Part shown: one piece after another, positions 17,811 through 22,644 of the stretch | Layout of the letters: every line of letters begins with the position of its first letter | Position numbering within the stretch: position 1 is the stretch's first letter | Source of the DNA: Ophiothrix spiculata | Taxonomy: Eukaryota > Echinodermata > Ophiuroidea > Amphilepidida > Ophiotrichidae | DNA: 22,644 bases | NCBI GenBank assembly: GCA_000969725.1 | Contig: JXSR01S042046.1 | Direction: 5' to 3' (one strand) | Notes under the pieces: generated by a model | Seen by the model: the letters and a program-made list of their open reading frames with translations, nothing else | What the model was told of the DNA's origin: nothing | Databases searched by the model: none | Made by a program: the position numbers and the translations under genes

Positions 17811-18216
17811 AATAGACTCAAATTGTCCCCCATAACCTGAATAATACACTAAAACTATCAAATACTCAACATCATCACGCTAAATCTTACTCTTTCTATA
17901 CCAGATTTACCTAAAATATATACCCAAAATACACAAAATATTCCTTATTTTCCCCAAATCATACCCTATTTTACCTGTTTTGACCCAAAAAAACTCTCAA
18001 ATACTCGACATTACATCAAAACTTTCGTATTTGCAACCCAAAATAACCAAATATACACTTGACATTACGCCCAAAATACACCATTTTCTTCAAATATGCC
18101 AATTATACCACACCCACCTCATTTATATTCATCATTATGCAAATTAGGCCATATCCACCTTATTAATATTCATCATTATGCAAATTAGTCCCGCCCGCCT
18201 CATGAATATTCAGTGT
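17811..18216 (+). repeat. Degenerate satellite-like DNA, 41-bp register at its end
   Basis: Strand-biased DNA poor in G (CAAATACTC(A/G)ACAT, CCCAAAATACAC and so on) continues from the 41-bp array. At 18117, 18158 and 18198 a different unit, CCTCATTTATATTCATCATTATGCAAATTAG, repeats with a 41 then 40-bp step, the third copy being partial. It looks like decayed satellite flanking the tRNA-capped element. No coding content. Confidence 0.6.
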
Positions 18217-19430
18217 ACGAAATCCCCTAGCTTACTACTCACGAATCATGTATGTATAAAGCACCAAAACACGTAAATGTAGGTTGTTTCTTAATAAGAT
18301 ATTACACAAAATGCTTGGAAAACTACTGAAAAACTTTTTTTTTGCTTGTCACTTTGTCAAAACCACTAAAGTTAGTCCTAATTTAGGGTCGACCAAAACG
18401 AATATTTTTCATCCAAAAGGTCCACTTTTTGATAATCCGCCCCCTGAAAAAATCCTGGCCACGGACCTGCATCTGGATTTGCACTCCCGTGTAAATTGCC
18501 CCACTATTTTCGTTTTTGTCAGTATCACCTGTTGCCAGCTTGAAGGAAGCTAGTCTCGCTCAAGTTATTATTTCTGATTTTGTCTTCTGCTGACATCTCA
18601 AAAGCAATTTTGGCAGTAAGACAAACCCTTTAAACCTGTTTGTTGAAACAAATACCATCTGGTGCCGAATAAATTGCCAACACAGAACAGGTGTTTGAGT
18701 ATAGAATGTTATATAATGCACTTAATGCAAAGAATATCTTGCTGTAATGTTTTCGTTTTTGTTCTTGTGAGAACTATTATTTCTTAAATATTTGCCAGGT
18801 CTTGATGTAACCATAGATTAAAGAAAGTACAGATAGTAAACAGGTCTCTTTGCACCCTAAAAATTCGGCTATCTAAGTTAGGGGATTGCGCCACGTGGGT
18901 GCCATGCCTGGACCGACGCTGCGCGAGTGCGTAGTGACCCCACTCTACGTTCTCTTGCACGCAACTATTACTATATTATTATACTTGACTACACGCGATA
19001 CGCATCTTACGGTTTTCCCACCAAATTTAAGTACGGAATAACGCTTGACTGGTCTGATAGTTTTTTTCTGATAGCTGCATTCTCGGTCAAATTACCACCA
19101 TTCTGTTGCCGCGGTACGGGTGAAACAAATAAGAATTTTATATGAGGAGAATGGGCATTTAATGTGACTATGAATGATAAGTAACACTTGCTGACGGATT
19201 GTAACGACCTTTGGTCCACCAGATCAGATTGCAATCACCATGATGACTTTAGGTACAAATGTTACTCTCCTGTTCTATTGCAAGAATGATTGTGTTAACA
19301 GTTAAGCTTACTCAAAATTGTCATGTCAATCAATGTAATGTAAATTGATGTTGAAGGCTGAAGTCTGGCTCACACTTTGACGTATTCACAATGGATGGTG
19401 ACGAATGCGAGTCATAGCAGTAAAGCAATA
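18217..19430. other. Intergenic, one repeat-like fragment, no gene
   Basis: At 18430-18480 the string CCGCCCCCTGAAAAAATCC followed by TGGCCACGGACCTG has the look of a common dispersed animal repeat, and GGAAAAATCCTGGACACG at about 3994 is a weaker relative. Frames at 18284-18553, 18927-19145 and 19007-19234 lack domains and run through such sequence. Nothing else was found. Confidence 0.4.
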
Positions 19431-19434
19431 GACG

Positions 19435-19460
19435 GCAGACTGCAAGCTTTGGCAGTCTGC
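19435..19460. repeat. Perfect 9-bp hairpin
   Basis: GCAGACTGC (19435-19443), an 8-nt loop, and GCAGTCTGC (19452-19460) lie just outside the large foldback that starts at about 19473. Possibly an independent small palindrome; function unknown. Confidence 0.5.
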
Positions 19461-19472
19461 GGTTGCTGGCGA

Positions 19473-19973
19473 ATTAGTCAGAAAGTTTGTAAAGAATGCA
19501 TTTTATAGCCCATGAGTTGAACTTTTAGATACCGTTTGTTTCATTTCAATCAGTAATGTACAACAAAAGTTATGCTTTGTCAAATAATTGAATATAAAAT
19601 TTGCTGGTCCAATTTCACGAGTTTGTAAGTTCCCCTTGAGTGAAGCTCTATTGAGTATTATCATTGATCTGTTCACTCAACCGTAACAATGTTTACTTAT
19701 TTAGCACGCACATGCTCTCTTTAATCTATGCTTAAAAGATGAACAAATTTGATGTAAAAACAAGACAGATATGATAAGTTTTCCAAGGTGACCCATCTTT
19801 ATTCCATTCAGAAACACCCCTACTTTGTGGCCAATAATCATGAAATTGGACCAGACAAAAATCCACATAAAACATAACTTTTGTTGTATACTACTGATTG
19901 AAATGAAACAAACGGTATCTAAAAATTCAACTCATGGGCTATAAAATACAATCTTTACATACTTTCTGACAAT
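19473..19973. mobile_element. Foldback element with ~140-bp inverted arms
   Basis: The left arm (19473-19620) and right arm (19838-19973) are inverted copies with few differences in the outer 105 bp. Shared text includes TATAGCCCATGAGTTGAA, AGATACCGTTTGTTTCATTT and CAACAAAAGTTATG, ending inward at CTGGTCCAATTTCAYGA. The loop is about 217 bp with no coding frame. Outermost similarity is GTCAGAAAG / CTTTCTGAC. It is a non-autonomous DNA-transposon-like or foldback element; no target duplication was confirmed. Confidence 0.75.
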
Positions 19974-20550
19974 CCGTTAAACCCATGAAAATTGCACGCA
20001 AAGATTGTAAGGTTTATTCTGGGAGACACTGTACTTGTTTGATTTAAGATAGGCATTTCGAGTCACAGTATCTGCATGCAAAGTTACGAGTTTTATCACT
20101 TACATACATTACTCACTTAATACTTACACTTTTCATTCCTGCAAGTTCATGGTTGGGTTCCATATGCTCCCCCCCCAAAAAAAAAAAAAAAAAGGCCCTA
20201 GGGCTAGATATTAATCTATCAGCAAATAAATTCACAGCGTCATTTCTAAAGATATCATTCGTTTTGACCTTGAACGAGCGAAACACGGCTCAAAAAATTT
20301 AAACTCCATAATATTACTTCATGACTGTTCAAGCATTGATAATTGATGTATTTATATGAATCTGCGCAGATCACGTGTTTAGGTAGGTATTAATGCGGTG
20401 ACATGCTAGGTGCTAATTGGCTGAGCTCGTCTGCATAATCTATAAACGTCACTTTTTCATGGATGGTTTAATCGTGGTTATTTGACCCGGAATATAACTT
20501 ACTTGGGATTATGCTCACTGTCTTTATATTTTAGCTGGCAATTAACATTA
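19974..20550. other. Intergenic with C8-A17 homopolymer
   Basis: A run of 8 C followed by about 17 A lies at 20170-20195 and is slippage-prone. Otherwise AT-rich, no gene. Confidence 0.5.
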
Positions 20551-21151
20551 GGCCGAATTCATAAAAGTAGCAATTGCTGGCAAGAAAAAGACATTGAGAA
20601 AAAGCAATAGCTAGACTAGAAAAAGATTTAGCCTTAGCAATTGCTTAAAAACATGTTCACGACCTTCAGCTTGGACTAATACCTTTTTCTTGTCTGGGAT
20701 CGACCCAGACAAGAAAAAGCCACCAAACAAACAATAGGCAGGCTAGCTTTTGCTTACATGAAGTTAGCTTTTGCTTTGTTTACCGCGTGATAGTTTTCAG
20801 ACATAAGTGTTACATCAAGTCACTCCTCATTTTCGGTATCAATTTGTCGTAGTTTTCAACAAATAGCATGATTTATATAATCTATAGTAACGCAACACTA
20901 GTATACTTCGATGTTTGTTCTTACGCAGCACAAATATAGCAAAAACCATGAATGTATACCAGTGCTAAGCTCCTCGTATAGGATCTTAGTTAAATGCAAG
21001 TAATTGCTACATGTTGTAAGCAAAAGGTCAGCTTTTTGAATACAAATGTAAGCAATTACTACCCAGACGAGCAATTGCTTGGAAGGGATTAGAAATAGCT
21101 TTTGCGGCCTTGAGAGAGCTTTTTCTTGCAAGTCAATGCTAGCTTTGTGTA
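20551..21151. mobile_element. ~600-bp element with AGCAATTGCT subterminal repeats
   Basis: The left end (20551-20590, GGCCGAATTCATAAAAGTAG then GGCAAGAAAAAG) is matched imperfectly by the complement of the right end (about 21115-21151, CTTTTTCTTGCAAG then CTAGCTTTGTG). Inside, the palindrome AGCAATTGCT occurs at 20569, 20636 and 21070, with further variants near 20996 and 21050 and many GCAAAAGC/GCTTTTGC and CAAGAAAAAG strings in both orientations. This pattern resembles subterminal transposase-binding repeats of some DNA transposons. No transposase frame; the small minus-strand frame at 20898-21131 lacks domains. Confidence 0.6.
20683..20719. repeat. Perfect 16-bp hairpin
   Basis: CTTTTTCTTGTCTGGG (20683-20698), loop ATCGA, and the exact complement (20704-20719). 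It lies inside the AGCAATTGCT element. On the plus strand the 3' arm is A-rich, so it is not a classic terminator. The arms reuse the CAAGAAAAAG motif of the element's ends, suggesting it is a junction of two inverted element ends or an internal palindrome. Confidence 0.85.
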
Positions 21152-21390
21152 TAGATGTATAAGGGGTTATACAGTTTTGGTTTTGTTTCTTTTGTTAGCC
21201 GGGATGGGGAGACCCACTGTCTTCATGTTTTTGGGTTTTTTCTTCTGAATACTTCTATGGAAATTTAGAACGACACAGTGTAATGGGAAAGGGCGTGATG
21301 TTCATAGAGTATAGTCAATTTTGGAATATCTACCACAGTAAACAGTTATACTCGGACTGCTTGACGACACCTAATTAGATGACCTTTAAT
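21152..21390. other. Intergenic, no gene seen
   Basis: Short AT-rich spacer between the AGCAATTGCT element and the SINE; no structure noticed. Confidence 0.4.
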
Positions 21391-21665
21391 GGGGGTAGCG
21401 GGTTGTCGCAGCGGTAGTTACCTCGCCTTGCACCAATGAGGTCCCGGGTTCGAGTCCCGCGCCCGGCGCTTTATGTGCCTTTGGTTTTCAGTCCATGCTC
21501 ACTTCCGCAGGTTTTTTCTCCGGGTGCTCCGGTCTTCCTCCTGCATTCAAAACTGAATTTAAAAAACATCTTGGAGCCCTGTTAAAGATAAGCTTCTTTC
21601 AGCTTACTTGGTACCAAGTACCAAGTTGGGTTTCCTCGGCGAAAGCCTAAACAAGGTGATTTTTT
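21391..21665 (+). mobile_element. tRNA-derived SINE
   Basis: The head (about 21391-21467) has an A-box-like TTGTCGCAGCGG and a B box GGTTCGAGTCC (about 21448-21458) with tRNA-like spacing. A body follows containing TTCTCCGGGTGCTCCGG and CTTCCTCCTGCATTC, a text common in tRNA-headed SINEs of aquatic invertebrates. The tail region has CTTGGTACCAAGTACCAAG, then GAAAGCC, and fades into a T-rich stretch near 21660. No clear target duplication, so the ends are approximate. It would be transcribed by Pol III and moved by a partner LINE that is not in this window. Confidence 0.75.
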
Positions 21666-22644
21666 TAAATTATGAAATTAAATGTTACGTTTTCACTGTG
21701 CGAAAGGTTTAACACTGACTGTCGACAGTCGTAAGAAACATTTAGTAATCTTATAAAATCGTGTAAAGAAATTTATCACAACAGGGCAATTTCAGACAAA
21801 TGAACAACCAATTTAAAGTCTATCGTAGATAACTATACGATATAGTGAACCTTTAAACGTGTTTATTGAAACAAACGCTGCGAGTGTAGGATATTGTTAA
21901 CACGACAACAGCTGTGTGACTGGAGAAGTAAAATGCTCTAAAGGTGCAAAGCTTAACTTTGTTTTGAATTTTGGTTTGTTTCTTTGTTTGTTTTGTGTCT
22001 ATGTTTTTACTTTTGTTTTAGTGTTTTAAGTGACATGTTCTGGCAAACTAAATTACCATTAATTTTTTAAGGCAATGTTAAGTACGATATTAACTATATT
22101 TTTGATACGTGACCTGTACGACACTTTTGTTTCACTTATGTAATATTTTATTTTAGTACAGATGTATATTGTTATATTTTGAAAAATACAATAATAAGAT
22201 AATTTGAAAATGCAAGCTTTATTTTGTCAGTAATTTTGCAAAATGATAATACATTAAAACAATATACTTTTCTTCCTCATATAGAAACAACATAAAATAT
22301 CTTTTGTCGACAAATGTGGTTACTAGTATTATCGATTTGAATGATGAATCCAGGCTGAAATTCATACCTATCCTTTATCAACCCCCTTGCATTTTTGTTC
22401 AAGATCTTCTACATTTTTAAAAGTATTTAGTTTTATTTTATGTTTTTGAGGTGTGTGGTTAGGTTTTTGTTTACTTGCTTATATAGATTTGAAATTGATA
22501 AAAACAAAGATGAATGGTCACAAATGCGACAAGACATTTGAGAGTACAAATTCAAAGTTGACATAAACAGTACTCAAGTAACGGAAACTATGGCGTCGTG
22601 TCAGAAGAAAATAAATACGTTTTGACCTTTGATTGATACTGACT
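21666..22644. other. Intergenic, AT-rich, no gene seen
   Basis: No open frame with content, no large repeat. T-rich low-complexity tracts at about 21955-22025 (TTTGTTT-like). AATAAA-type hexamers are present but unassigned. Confidence 0.5.

Noticed and set aside
20683-20719. Bacterial-type terminator or microRNA precursor
   Set aside because: The stem is 16 bp with a 5-nt loop, too short for a microRNA precursor. The genome context is animal and the arms reuse element motifs.
1-22644. LTR retrotransposon, Polinton or LINE coding remains
   Set aside because: I saw no reverse transcriptase, integrase, capsid or packaging-ATPase motifs in the frames, and no long direct terminal repeats. The tRNA-capped element is left unassigned rather than placed in any of these families.

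Overview
The window looks like ordinary, AT-rich, repeat-laden nuclear DNA of an animal, most likely a marine invertebrate. The reasons are an intronless rhodopsin-family GPCR, several kinds of MITE, tRNA-derived SINE-like sequences, TTAGGG-type repeats, and no dense or operonic coding. I cannot name the species from sequence alone; a deuterostome or lophotrochozoan is a guess.

Only one convincing protein-coding gene is present: a complete 392-residue seven-transmembrane receptor at 5961-7139 (+). It has a good TATA box 55-62 bases upstream of its start codon and candidate polyadenylation signals downstream. It is closest in motif style to peptide receptors of the TRH/neuromedin U/ghrelin group, but several of the usual activation microswitch residues are replaced. 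It sits between two short non-autonomous DNA transposons: one ends 247 bases before the TATA box, and the other begins 91 bases after the stop codon.

Layout. Positions 1-2700 hold hairpin-rich repeat DNA (a 21-bp perfect inverted repeat in a TCACTCTTT-rich block), a duplicated segment and a CA microsatellite. At 2698-2837 is a MITE whose core is degenerate telomere-type TTAGGG repeat. Positions 2840-5230 show no firm gene, only a weak candidate promoter/first exon near 3740-3895. After the receptor, 7591-15860 is intergenic DNA with dispersed repeats, two tRNA-like relics (8148-8210 and 15163-15240, both minus) and a TTTACGG-rich TA-flanked MITE (12586-13171).

The most unusual structure is at about 15866-17722: a large inverted repeat whose two arms each carry a cloverleaf-competent, intronless tRNA-Tyr(GTA)-like sequence, facing outward and each followed by a TTTT tract 5 nt away. 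The arms enclose about 1.1 kb holding a 54-bp minisatellite with nuclear-receptor-like half-sites and a decayed coding-like stretch. To its right, 41-bp-periodic satellite-like DNA continues to about 18215. Positions 18220-22644 contain a 500-bp foldback, a 600-bp element with AGCAATTGCT subterminal repeats and a perfect 16-bp hairpin, and a tRNA-headed SINE (21391-21665).

The genes do not form a pathway. The receptor is the only likely cell-level function; the rest is mobile-element and repeat biology.
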